From: G963676095 sp963676095
Lineage (GTDB): Bacteria > Bacteroidota > Bacteroidia > Bacteroidales > Prolixibacteraceae
DNA length: 64,000 nucleotides
NCBI GenBank assembly: GCA_963676095.1
Contig: OY781040.1
Coordinates: 3,720,001-3,784,000, forward strand
Direction: 5' to 3'
In this document: positions 9,273 to 17,979 of the stretch, piece by piece
How positions within the stretch are numbered: the first letter of the stretch is position 1
How the letters are laid out: each line of letters opens with the position of its first letter
Translations under genes and position numbers: made by a program
The notes under the pieces: model-generated
Databases searched by the model: none
Seen by the model: the letters and a program-made list of their open reading frames with translations, nothing else
What the model was told of the DNA's origin: nothing

Positions 9273-9830
9273 TTAAGATATTTTATAGGAGCTGAATAAT
9301 TCCTTGTGAAGCATTTTCAACGCAGAAGTGATGTTTTTTTCAACGGCGGCAACCGATATATCCATGATTTCGGCAATTTCAGCATATTTCAGTCCATCGA
9401 AGCGGTGAAGTTTGAATGCCATCATAGCCCGGGGAGAAAGCTTTTGAAATGCTTTTAAGAACTGGGAATTCAGTTCGTTCTCGATAAAGATATTTTCAGG
9501 TATCTGGTCCTTGCTGTCCGACAGGTCATATCCTTCTTCCATAGGGTATAACTCATTTTTCTGTTTTCGAAGATAAGAAAGCGATTGGTTCCGGGCTGAC
9601 CGGTAGAGGTACGACTTCAGGCTGGTATGGATCATTACACGATCTTTGTTTTCCCAAAGATTGATAAATACATTGGCGGTAAGTTCTTCAACTATCTTAT
9701 TGTCGGGAATAAATGTGGCAGAAAACCGGCACAGTGCCTGATAATACCTTTTAAACAGAAGAGAAAGGGCCTGGGTACTGCCTCCTTTCATTTGTTCCAG
9801 CAGATCGTTATCTGAATAAATGTCTGTCAA
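9273..9830 (-). CDS. ECF-type RNA polymerase sigma factor (Bacteroidota SusC-linked group)
   Basis: At 185 residues it has a sigma-70 region 2 (about 12-80, ALCRFSATFIPDN..VEELTANVFINLWENKD) and a region 4 helix-turn-helix (about 125-178, LSPRAMMAFKLHRFDGLKYAEIAEIMDIS). It probably directs RNA polymerase to the promoter of the SusCD operon immediately downstream. The start at 9830 (MTDIYSDNDLL) fits family length. Together with the FecR gene and the STN-containing SusC it forms a complete sensing set. Confidence 0.93.
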   Translation of the reverse strand: MTDIYSDNDLLEQMKGGSTQALSLLFKRYYQALCRFSATFIPDNKIVEELTANVFINLWENKDRVMIHTSLKSYLYRSARNQSLSYLRKQKNELYPMEEGYDLSDSKDQIPENIFIENELNSQFLKAFQKLSPRAMMAFKLHRFDGLKYAEIAEIMDISVAAVEKNITSALKMLHKELFSSYKIS

Positions 9831-9926
9831 CTTTAATTATTTTAGTTGTCACAAAACTAACGATCCAAGATTTCCTGAATTTTAATTTATTGCAAAGTGT
9901 AGAATTTTAATCATTTTGTAATTTTT

Positions 9927-10487
9927 TCACTTTTTCTTTTTCAGTTTTTTCATGATCTCAATGAGGTTTATCGCGAAATCAATGTCGTTTCCCTGCGGCG
10001 AATAGGGGTTCTGGACAGAAACTGAACCTTCACGTTTAAGTTGCTGAGGATTATAAGGTTGTTTTATCGTCGTCCTGATGCCTTCCATGTTTTTTTGCAG
10101 GTTGATCAAATCTCTTTTGTGATCGTTTATTGTTATTTCCGGGATCATATGGGTCTCCTTTTCAAGAATAATCGTATCCTTTCCGCTGCTGAAGTCTTCT
10201 TTTTTTAAAATAAGTCTTTTGTAAGAAACATGATAGACCATTATCGAGTCGTCTCTTTGCAGGTTAATATTAAACTCACCCATGTTGTCGGTGGTAACAT
10301 AGCTGGTAGTACTGAAACGGATCAGGTAAGCATTCTCGACAGGCAATGAATCTTCATCCAGGACAATCCCGGAAAGCAGCGTCACTGTACTGTCTTTTGA
10401 TTCCTGGGCAAAAGAGCAAAACGGTAATGCGAAAGCAATAAGAAAGAAAACATATTTCGTGTCCGAAAATTTGTTATTTCTCTTCAT
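9927..10487 (-). CDS. Exported protein with a CarboxypepD_reg-like domain
   Basis: I place the start at the ATG at 10487, where MKRNNKFSDTKYVFF opens a clear signal peptide ending at SFAQE; an in-frame start at 10574 would add 29 charged residues in front of it. The 186-residue product carries the pattern LSGIVLDEDSLPVENAYLIR, a seven-stranded CarboxypepD_reg-like fold often found in Bacteroidota surface proteins. The C-terminal half is polar and ends in a Lys-rich tail (KKLKKKK). Its function is unknown. It is 97 bases behind the sigma gene but there is no sign that the two act together. Confidence 0.65.
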   Translation of the reverse strand: MKRNNKFSDTKYVFFLIAFALPFCSFAQESKDSTVTLLSGIVLDEDSLPVENAYLIRFSTTSYVTTDNMGEFNINLQRDDSIMVYHVSYKRLILKKEDFSSGKDTIILEKETHMIPEITINDHKRDLINLQKNMEGIRTTIKQPYNPQQLKREGSVSVQNPYSPQGNDIDFAINLIEIMKKLKKKK

Positions 10488-10701
10488 CCTTTTGTTGGTT
10501 ACTGTTTGATTCCGACGTGGAAATGATATTTTGTCTTTATCAGATAATAGGGATGGAGTTGTTTTTTCAATCATAGGATCCTTTGGAATTTCTTCCGATC
10601 AAAGGTACGAAAATGATCCCTCCTGATTTATATTGAACTGAGGTTTATGTTTTTTTAACGATTGATATTGATGAGGTTGTATTGTTTACAAAGGTTATTT
10701 T

Positions 10702-11472
10702 TCAAGAGATCAGTCTGCGGCGAAATTCGGCACAGCAAACAGCTGTGGCAGTCGCCACGTTCAGCGATTCGGATCCTGACCTTCCGGAAGGGAAAGCAGG
10801 AATGTGGATCTTTTTACTTACCAGCTTTTCTGTTTCCGGGCAGATACCATTGCCTTCATTTCCCATGACGAGGATGCCATTGTTATTCAATTCAGCAGCG
10901 TATATGTTTTCCCCTTCCAGAAAAGTCCCGAAAACAGCTATTCCAAGTTCTCTTGCATTCAACAGTTTTTTGGGCAGGTCACAATAATGTATAACTACTC
11001 TGAAGATGGCTCCCATGCTTGATTGTACCACTTTCGGGTTATAACAGTCGACCGTATTTCCGGAACAAATTATATTCGTTATTCCGAACCAGTCGGCGAT
11101 GCGTATAATCGTTCCCATGTTCCCGGGATCCTGGATCCCATCCAGTGCCAGTGAAAGTTCATTTGGCAAAGGCGACCACTCCTGTTCTTGCTCAGGGATT
11201 TCCATGATAGCGATGGCTTGTTGCGGAGATTGCTGCAAACTGGCCTTTTGAAGTTCTTCCTCGGTAACATTGGTTACTTCGTCTGCCCTGTTGAGGAAAC
11301 AGCTGTTTTGTTTAATGAAAGACGTTGTCGCAACCAGAGACCTGATACGGCCGCCGGATTGTAAAGCCTCTAAAACTAATTTATTTCCTTCGACCAGAAA
11401 CGAGTTTTCCTTCTCCCTGATTTTTTTTCGTTCAAGCGATTGGATCAACTTTATTTTATTTTTACTCAGCAT
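10702..11472 (-). CDS. TrmH/SpoU-family RNA methyltransferase
   Basis: The 256-residue protein has an N-terminal substrate-binding part (MLSKNKIKLIQSLERKKIRE, then FLVEGNKLVLEAL) and a SPOUT methyltransferase domain with the three motifs: ALDGIQDPGNMGTIIRIADW (motif 1), LVMGNEGNGI (motif 2) and IPAFPSGRSGSESLNVATA (motif 3). Such enzymes methylate the 2'-O of a ribose in rRNA or tRNA using S-adenosylmethionine; the target base cannot be assigned. It is transcribed divergently from tamL. It appears complete. Confidence 0.92.
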   Translation of the reverse strand: MLSKNKIKLIQSLERKKIREKENSFLVEGNKLVLEALQSGGRIRSLVATTSFIKQNSCFLNRADEVTNVTEEELQKASLQQSPQQAIAIMEIPEQEQEWSPLPNELSLALDGIQDPGNMGTIIRIADWFGITNIICSGNTVDCYNPKVVQSSMGAIFRVVIHYCDLPKKLLNARELGIAVFGTFLEGENIYAAELNNNGILVMGNEGNGICPETEKLVSKKIHIPAFPSGRSGSESLNVATATAVCCAEFRRRLIS

Positions 11473-11520
11473 AATATCTAATTCCTCAATCGATTTGTAA
11501 AAATAAAAAAGCCTGCATGA

Positions 11521-11549
11521 TTTGTTTACGTGCAGAGTGTTTATTTTTG
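11521..11549 (+). promoter_or_regulatory. Candidate Bacteroidota promoter for tamL
   Basis: TTTG (11521-11524) is followed by TATTTTTG (11542-11549), which matches the TAnnTTTG -7 element exactly. The 17-base gap is a little shorter than the usual 19-21. It lies about 75 bases before the tamL start. Confidence 0.45.
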
Positions 11550-11625
11550 TGAAATAAATAATGATAGCAGGAATAGGGCTTCTACCCGGGATGAATACTG
11601 AATTAAATGACTTGAAAAGCTTTTT

Positions 11626-13968
11626 ATGAGGAGAAGATTTAAAATGAGGTACTTTCGGATAATGGGAATACTCCTGGTATTGTCTGTTTTTGTTTCCTGT
11701 TCCTCCACGAAATTTGTTCCTGAAGGGAACTATTTATTGAATAATGTCGATATCCATGTCGATAATAAATTGATTAGCAGGGAAGATCTGAAAGCGCAGA
11801 TTCAGCAGACGGAGAATTTGAAAATTCTGGGATTTATCAAATTTCATCTTGGTTTATATGATTTATCATCCAGGGAAAAGACAAACGACTGGCTCAAAAG
11901 GATTGGAGAGGCACCTGTTATTTATGAGGAAAGTCAGACCCAGAAATCAAAAGAGCAACTGGCTATTTACCTCAGAAATAAAGGGTACTATGATGCTGTT
12001 ATTAATGATACCGTGATCTATCATGATCGTAAAGCCAAAGTAAGCCTGGTTTTTAATATAAAAACCGGGACTCCGTACAGAATCCGGAAATATATTTATG
12101 ATATAAAAGATCCGAAGATAAAACCTGTTATTCTTGGAGATAGCACTCATCAGGTGGTGAAGAGGAATGATCTTTTTGATGTAGACCGGCTGGACCAGGA
12201 TCGGGAACGGGTTGTGACGCTCATGAAAAATCATGGTTATTATCTTTTTTCGGACGATAATGTTCAATACCTGGCAGACAGTACGCTGAACAATCATCAG
12301 GTCGACCTTAAAATGGAAGTATCAGATGACGATTTAAGGAATAAGTACGAAAAAATCCAGCACTATAAAAAATTTAGGGTGCGGAATTATTTTGTGCGGA
12401 CAGATTATTCTCCGGCGCAACTGGTTCAGGGCAGAAATGAAAAAACAAAGAACGATACACTGACCGATCCACCTTATGTATTTATATCTAAAGGAAAATT
12501 GAAATACAGGCCCCTCCTTTTTGAAGATTTAAACCGGATTCCCGACAGTACCTACTATTCGCTTAAAAATGTTGAGAAAACTTATCGTTCGCTGACCCAG
12601 TTGCAACAATTCCGGTTAGTGAACGTGAATTTTGATGTGATCGATTCCCTGGAAAATGATTCTATCGGGTTGCTTGATTGCAACTTTCAATTGTCGCCGC
12701 TCTCGCGCCAGGGATTTTCCGCGGATGTAGAGGGGACCAATTCTTCCGGAAACTTTGGTATTGCAGGGACCCTGAATTATCAGCATCGAAATTTATTCAG
12801 GGGTGCAGAGATTTTTAATGTTACATTGAAAACAGCTTTTGAACGGCAGCAGGCAGTGGTGAATGAAAGCAACCTGAATTTCAATACCCGGGAATTTGGA
12901 GTAGAGGCCTCGCTTACAATTCCAAAGTTTTTGAGCCCTATTTACAGACGTAGCCTTTTTAATTACCAGTTGCCGCAAACGAGTTTTTCTGTTGGCTATA
13001 ACTACCAACGGCGGCCTGATTATACCCGGACAATTACTAACTTCCGGTTTAGTTATAACTGGAAGAGCTCTGCTTTCCGGACACACTCTTTAAGCCTGGT
13101 TGATGTCAATTATGTTAATCTTTCTGCCTTTAACGAAGACTTTATTAATTCTATTAAAGATTTATATATAAAGAGCAGTTATACCGATCATCTTATTTCT
13201 GCAATGAACTATACCTTTGTCGATAATACCCAGAACATTAATAAAAGGGAAAATTACAGGTATTTTAAATGGACATTTGAGTCGGCCGGAAATCTTTTGG
13301 ATGCACTGGTGAAACTTGCAGGGAAAGAAAAGACTGCTGATGTGGATACCGTGACAAATCAACCGGTATATTATTATCAGATCCTGGGGACCCGTTTTGC
13401 CCAATACGTTAAAACTGATTTCGAATACCGTTATGGTTATATGCTTAATGATTACAGCTCTGTTGTAGGAAGGGCCTTTGTCGGGGCCGGGCTACCTTAC
13501 GGCAACAATAATACGCTTCCTTTTGAAAAGAAATATTTTACCGGTGGGGCAAACGGGATCAGGGCCTGGCAGGTCAGGACTTTAGGGCCGGGAACTTATA
13601 AGGCTTCGGACAGCGATTATCCAAACCAGTCGGCGGATATTAAGCTGGAAGGGAACCTGGAATACCGTTATAAATTATTAGGCCGGTTGGATGGTGCTTT
13701 TTTTCTTGATGCAGGGAATATTTGGGCAATTAATGATAAGGATAACCGGGAAGGGGCGCAGTTCAAGTTCGATACGTTTTATAAGGAGATCGCCATCGGT
13801 ACAGGGACCGGCTTCAGGTTCGATTTTACTTATTTTATTTTCCGGCTTGACCTGGGGATGAAACTTCGGGATCCTTCTCTTGAAGCAGGAAAACGGTTTA
13901 TCATTGGGAATTATCCGATACAGGCGAAGCATTTTAATTTTTCGTTTGCAATAGGATATCCTTTCTGA
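11626..13968 (+). CDS. tamL: BamA/TamA-family outer-membrane assembly lipoprotein (TamL type)
   Basis: The 780-residue protein has a lipoprotein signal (FVSC, Cys25) followed by SSTKFVPEGNYLLNNVDIHVDN, the typical opening of Bacteroidota TamL. POTRA-like domains occupy roughly residues 35-330 and an Omp85-type beta-barrel the rest (SPLSRQGFSADVEGTNSSGN.., GGANGIRAW near 645), ending in FAIGYPF with a C-terminal Phe. TamL is thought to help insert proteins or lipids in the outer membrane together with a TamB-like protein; no tamB is seen here. Possible starts at Met1, Met7 or Met13 all keep the lipobox. Confidence 0.88.
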   Translation: MRRRFKMRYFRIMGILLVLSVFVSCSSTKFVPEGNYLLNNVDIHVDNKLISREDLKAQIQQTENLKILGFIKFHLGLYDLSSREKTNDWLKRIGEAPVIYEESQTQKSKEQLAIYLRNKGYYDAVINDTVIYHDRKAKVSLVFNIKTGTPYRIRKYIYDIKDPKIKPVILGDSTHQVVKRNDLFDVDRLDQDRERVVTLMKNHGYYLFSDDNVQYLADSTLNNHQVDLKMEVSDDDLRNKYEKIQHYKKFRVRNYFVRTDYSPAQLVQGRNEKTKNDTLTDPPYVFISKGKLKYRPLLFEDLNRIPDSTYYSLKNVEKTYRSLTQLQQFRLVNVNFDVIDSLENDSIGLLDCNFQLSPLSRQGFSADVEGTNSSGNFGIAGTLNYQHRNLFRGAEIFNVTLKTAFERQQAVVNESNLNFNTREFGVEASLTIPKFLSPIYRRSLFNYQLPQTSFSVGYNYQRRPDYTRTITNFRFSYNWKSSAFRTHSLSLVDVNYVNLSAFNEDFINSIKDLYIKSSYTDHLISAMNYTFVDNTQNINKRENYRYFKWTFESAGNLLDALVKLAGKEKTADVDTVTNQPVYYYQILGTRFAQYVKTDFEYRYGYMLNDYSSVVGRAFVGAGLPYGNNNTLPFEKKYFTGGANGIRAWQVRTLGPGTYKASDSDYPNQSADIKLEGNLEYRYKLLGRLDGAFFLDAGNIWAINDKDNREGAQFKFDTFYKEIAIGTGTGFRFDFTYFIFRLDLGMKLRDPSLEAGKRFIIGNYPIQAKHFNFSFAIGYPF

Positions 13969-13976
13969 AATAAAAT

Positions 13977-14005
13977 AAAAAGGGACAGCCTGAGCCATCC
14001 CTTTT
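13977..14005. terminator. Bidirectional terminator between tamL and the fructose-bisphosphate aldolase gene
   Basis: AAAAGGGA and TCCCTTTT flank a partly paired centre (CAGCCTGAGCCA). Both converging genes end within about 20 bases of it. G-U pairs make the stem better in the minus-strand RNA, where a T-rich stretch follows. Confidence 0.7.
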
Positions 14006-14024
14006 GCATATGATGAAGTAAATT

Positions 14025-15020
14025 TTAGGCCTGATTGGCAGAACCAAGAACTTCAATGTTTTTATGCATGTAAAGTTTCTTGAGTTCATCGCGGGCAGGT
14101 CCAAGATATTTTCTCGGATCGAATTCTCCCGGTTTTTCATTGAATACTTTGCGGATAGCGGCAGTCATTGCCAAACGTCCGTCAGAGTCGATATTGATCT
14201 TGCATACTGCCGATTTTGCAGCACGGCGTAACCATTCTTCAGGAATACCGACAGCGTCTTTCATCTGGCCGCCCAGTTCGTTGATCATCTTTACATATTC
14301 CTGGGGAACTGAAGAAGATCCGTGCAGAACGATCGGGAATCCCGGGATACGTTTCTCGATTTGTTCAAGGATGTCAAAACGGAGCATCGGCGGGATCAGG
14401 ATCCCTTCTTCATTACGGGTACACTGTGCAGGTGTAAATTTATTTGCACCATGAGATGTACCGATCGAAATAGCCAGTGAATCGACTCCTGTTTTACCCA
14501 CGAAATCTTCTACTTCTTCAGGTTGGGTATAACTTGAATGTTCTGCCGAAACTTCATCTTCGATACCAGCAAGTACCCCTAGTTCGCCTTCTACCGTCAC
14601 ATCAAATTTGTGCGCGTATTCAACTACTTTTTTGGTAAGGGCAATATTTTCTTCATATGCATGATGTGAACCATCAATCATGACTGAAGAAAAACCGTTG
14701 TCGATGCAATCCTTGCAAAGTTCGAATGTGTCGCCATGGTCAAGGTGAAGAACAATTGGAATCTCGTAGCCAAGTTCTTTAACATATTCAACAGCACCAC
14801 GTGCCATATTTCTCAATAATGTAGCGTTGGCATATTTACGTGCTCCTGAAGAAACCTGAAGAATTACCGGAGATTTTGTTTCAACGCAGGCCTGAAGGAT
14901 AGCCTGAAGTTGTTCCATGTTGTTAAAATTGTATGCAGGAATTGCATATCCTCCACTAACAGCTTTTTTGAAAAGTTCCCGTGTATTGACGAGCCCTAAG
15001 TCTTTATAGCTAACTGTCAT
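14025..15020 (-). CDS. fba: Class II fructose-1,6-bisphosphate aldolase (331-residue, class IIB-like form)
   Basis: This enzyme splits fructose 1,6-bisphosphate into dihydroxyacetone phosphate and glyceraldehyde 3-phosphate in glycolysis, and runs in reverse in gluconeogenesis. The catalytic/zinc motif LHLDHGD contains Asp94 and His95; VEGELGVLAGIEDE and the zinc-ligand region IVLHGSSSVPQEY follow. The sequence is closest to the shorter class IIB group that also includes tagatose-bisphosphate aldolases, so that substrate cannot be excluded. It is divergent from a second, FbaA-like class II aldolase 251 bases away, giving two non-identical isozymes head to head. Confidence 0.9.
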   Translation of the reverse strand: MTVSYKDLGLVNTRELFKKAVSGGYAIPAYNFNNMEQLQAILQACVETKSPVILQVSSGARKYANATLLRNMARGAVEYVKELGYEIPIVLHLDHGDTFELCKDCIDNGFSSVMIDGSHHAYEENIALTKKVVEYAHKFDVTVEGELGVLAGIEDEVSAEHSSYTQPEEVEDFVGKTGVDSLAISIGTSHGANKFTPAQCTRNEEGILIPPMLRFDILEQIEKRIPGFPIVLHGSSSVPQEYVKMINELGGQMKDAVGIPEEWLRRAAKSAVCKINIDSDGRLAMTAAIRKVFNEKPGEFDPRKYLGPARDELKKLYMHKNIEVLGSANQA

Positions 15021-15076
15021 ATGATTTAAATAATTAGTTGATAATAATGCTTAAAAGTCGGTTTTTTTATTGGCTG

Positions 15077-15119
15077 TTCCGGGAAAGAAAACAGTTAAAA
15101 TCAACTCCTGTTCCCGGAA
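15077..15119. promoter_or_regulatory. Structured inverted repeat between the two aldolase genes
   Basis: TTCCGGGAA (15077-15085) and TTCCCGGAA (15111-15119) are exact reverse complements, and an inner AGTT/AACT pair adds a second stem. It lies 57-99 bases before the minus-strand aldolase start, so it could be a leader hairpin or a protein site for either gene. No T-run follows. Confidence 0.4.
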
Positions 15120-15271
15120 AAAACCGCTACAATATTAGCAATAAATTAGCAATTTACGGAACAATTGAGAGAGGGGGCTTTTTATTTTAAAAAAGCTTAA
15201 CACTTTATGATGAACAAAATCGGGGCTTCCCAGTTTGTTTGGTGTAGTTGATTACTAAATTTATAATAACA

Positions 15272-16351
15272 ATGGGAAAAATTTCTGATCAGATTAAAGT
15301 TGGTGTAGTTACCGGCTCAGACACACAGTTGCTCTTCAAGATTGCGAAAGAAGATCAGTTTGCCATGCCTGCTGTCAATGTTGTAACTTCCAGCTCTGTC
15401 AATGCTGCACTGGATGCCGCGAAATCGGTCGACTCTCCGATTATTGTTCAATTTTCGAACGGAGGGGCCCAGTTCTATGCAGGAAAAGGTTTAAAACTGG
15501 ACGGGCAGGGTGCCCAAATAGCCGGGGCCATCGCCGGAGCAAAATATATCCACCAGGTAGCCGAATTATACGGTGTCCGTGTCATTCTGCATACAGACCA
15601 TGCCGCCAAAAAGTTACTTCCGTGGATTGACGGGCTTCTCGATGCAGGCGAAAAACATTTCGCCGAAACCGGGAAACCTTTGTTTTCTTCTCATATGCTC
15701 GACCTTTCGGAAGAACCTATCAAAGAGAATATTGAGATTAGTAAACGGTACCTGGAACGGATGAGCAAGATTGGAATGACTCTGGAGATCGAGTTGGGTG
15801 TTACCGGAGGCGAGGAAGATGGCGTGGATAACAGTGGCGTCGATAATTCCATGCTTTACACACAACCCGAAGAAGTCGCTTATGCTTACGAAGAATTGTT
15901 GAAGGTGAGCCCTAATTTCACCATTGCAGCAGCTTTTGGTAATGTCCATGGTGTTTATAAACCGGGTAATGTAAAGCTGACCCCAAAAATACTGGATGCA
16001 TCACAAAAATACATTCAGAAGAAGTTTAACCTGGATGATCCCAAACCGGTAAATTTTGTGTTTCACGGAGGATCTGGTTCAACGGTTCAGGAAATCAGGG
16101 ACGCTGTTTCTTACGGAGTTGTTAAAATGAATATTGATACTGATACCCAGTGGGCGTACTGGGATGGAGTCCGTATTTATGAAGCGGCCAACCACAGTTA
16201 TCTTCAGTCACAGATCGGGAACCCCGAGGGAGAAGAAAAGCCCAATAAGAAATATTACGATCCCCGGGTATGGTTACGTAAAGGAGAAGATGCAATGGCA
16301 GCAAGGCTTAAAGAAGCATTTGAAAATCTTAACTGTACAAGGAGAAATTAA
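15272..16351 (+). CDS. fbaA: Class II fructose-1,6-bisphosphate aldolase (FbaA-like, class IIA form)
   Basis: I start the gene at the ATG at 15272 (MGKISDQIKVGVVTG), because it aligns with the E. coli FbaA N-terminus and gives exactly its 359-residue length; an in-frame TTG at 15248 would add eight residues. The motif VILHTDHAAKK places Asp109 and His110 at the same numbers as in E. coli. FSNGGAQFYAGKG, LEIELGVTGGEEDGVD and FVFHGGSGST are also present. It performs the same glycolytic reaction as the neighbouring enzyme of the other subclass. A strong terminator follows. Confidence 0.93.
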   Translation: MGKISDQIKVGVVTGSDTQLLFKIAKEDQFAMPAVNVVTSSSVNAALDAAKSVDSPIIVQFSNGGAQFYAGKGLKLDGQGAQIAGAIAGAKYIHQVAELYGVRVILHTDHAAKKLLPWIDGLLDAGEKHFAETGKPLFSSHMLDLSEEPIKENIEISKRYLERMSKIGMTLEIELGVTGGEEDGVDNSGVDNSMLYTQPEEVAYAYEELLKVSPNFTIAAAFGNVHGVYKPGNVKLTPKILDASQKYIQKKFNLDDPKPVNFVFHGGSGSTVQEIRDAVSYGVVKMNIDTDTQWAYWDGVRIYEAANHSYLQSQIGNPEGEEKPNKKYYDPRVWLRKGEDAMAARLKEAFENLNCTRRN

Positions 16352-16386
16352 TTTTCTGAAGAAAGTCTGTTCGTTAAAGAAACAGG

Positions 16387-16415
16387 AGGGCTGTCCAGGT
16401 GGACAGCCCTTTTTA
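16387..16415 (+). terminator. Intrinsic terminator after fbaA
   Basis: GGGCTGTCC (16388-16396) and GGACAGCCC (16401-16409) form a perfect 9-bp stem with a 4-base loop, followed by TTTTTA. Confidence 0.92.
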
Positions 16416-16566
16416 TATTTAGTTCGGGAACTTTTCTTTTATATATTTCGATGTTGTTTACCCGAGAAATGAACATTTTGTTTTTCATTTCCACACAAAA
16501 AAAATATTTTTGTATTTCGAGAAGCATAAACAGGACTATTTTCCATGAAAGAATAAATTTTTTTGA

Positions 16567-17931
16567 ATGGCAGAACAACACAATCATGGCAGAGCAAAAT
16601 TTTCCAGTAAGTTTGGGGTAATCGCGGCAGCCGCAGGTTCTGCCATAGGATTGGGTAATATTTGGAAATTCCCCTATATTACAGGAGTTTACGGGGGTGC
16701 TGCGTTCCTTTTTGTGTATCTTGCCTTTATTTTAATGATCGGGGTCCCGGTCATGTTGTCTGAACTGATAATCGGACGAAAATCGAGGAAAAATGCATTC
16801 GGGGCATTTAAGAAACTTGCTCCTGGAACATACTGGAAACTTGTTGGAATGCTTGGTGTGGGAGCTGCCTTCATGATCCTTTCTTTTTATGGCGTTGTAG
16901 CCGGATGGGGTGTTGAATACATCGTTTCTTCCCTGACAAATAGTTTTAAGGGCCAAAGTCCGGAACAGTTGACTTCCATGTTCACTGATTTTATTGAATC
17001 GCCTGTTCGTCCTGTTTTTTACCAGATCATTTTCATGTTTCTCACCGGGGCGATTGTTATCGTTGGAATAAAGGACGGGATTGAAAGGAATGTTAAGATT
17101 ATGATGCCGCTTCTGTTGGTGATCATAATCATCCTGGATATCCGGGCTGTGACCCTTCATGGTGCGGGTGAGGGATTACGCTTCCTCTTTCATCCCGATT
17201 TTTCAAAACTGTCAGGACAGGGAATTCTCAGCGCTCTTGGTCACGCCTTTTTTTCTTTAAGTCTTGGTATGGGGACGTTAATTACTTACGGGTCTTATGT
17301 CGACAATAAAAATAACCTGTTTCAAACGGCAATAAATGTGACAATGGCAGACACATTAATCGCTATTCTTGCCGGAGTTGCTATTTTCCCTGCGGTTTTT
17401 GCTTTTGGTATCGAGCCAAGCAGCGGCCCTGGGCTGGTTTTTATTACCTTACCTAATGTTTTTCAACAAATGCCTGGGGGTTATATTTTTGCAATCCTGT
17501 TTTTTATATTGCTTGTCCTTGCCGCTTTAACTTCCTCCATCTCGATTCTGGAGGTAGTTGTCGCTTATTTTCATGAGGAACTGAAGATGAAACGTAAGTT
17601 GGCGACAGTATTTGCAACCATACTGATCACCCTGCTTGGGATAATCTGCTCGCTTTCGATGGGGATTTTTAAAGATTATGCATTCTTCGGGATGAATTTC
17701 TTCGATACAATGGATTGGATATCTGCCAATTTACTCCTTCCTTTTGGCGGGTTGTTCATCTCCCTGTTTATCGGGTGGAAGTTTGGCCGGGAAAAAGTTA
17801 AGGTTGAAATTGAGAAGGGGGGGCATATGCCTGCTGCAATTTTATCCCTCTTTATATTTATCGTGAGATTTCTTGCCCCCATTGCTATTGCTATTGTCGC
17901 ACTGAACGGGATTGGACTTTTGAAATTTTAG
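16567..17931 (+). CDS. Sodium-dependent transporter of the NSS/SNF family
   Basis: The 454-residue polytopic membrane protein carries the NSS signature in its first helix (GSAIGLGNIWKFPY, about 24-37) and about eleven further hydrophobic segments, including TSSISILEVVVAYF in the helix 8 region. Family members import amino acids or related amines with Na+. Eleven- to twelve-helix bacterial forms such as TnaT or MhsT are close in size. The substrate is not predictable. TATTTTTG at 16505-16512 matches a -7 element, with TTTG 24 bases before it. No operon partner is evident. Confidence 0.9.
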   Translation: MAEQHNHGRAKFSSKFGVIAAAAGSAIGLGNIWKFPYITGVYGGAAFLFVYLAFILMIGVPVMLSELIIGRKSRKNAFGAFKKLAPGTYWKLVGMLGVGAAFMILSFYGVVAGWGVEYIVSSLTNSFKGQSPEQLTSMFTDFIESPVRPVFYQIIFMFLTGAIVIVGIKDGIERNVKIMMPLLLVIIIILDIRAVTLHGAGEGLRFLFHPDFSKLSGQGILSALGHAFFSLSLGMGTLITYGSYVDNKNNLFQTAINVTMADTLIAILAGVAIFPAVFAFGIEPSSGPGLVFITLPNVFQQMPGGYIFAILFFILLVLAALTSSISILEVVVAYFHEELKMKRKLATVFATILITLLGIICSLSMGIFKDYAFFGMNFFDTMDWISANLLLPFGGLFISLFIGWKFGREKVKVEIEKGGHMPAAILSLFIFIVRFLAPIAIAIVALNGIGLLKF

Positions 17932-17979
17932 TTTTTTTTGTGATAAAAATGATGTAATTTTTACAGGTAATTTGATTGA

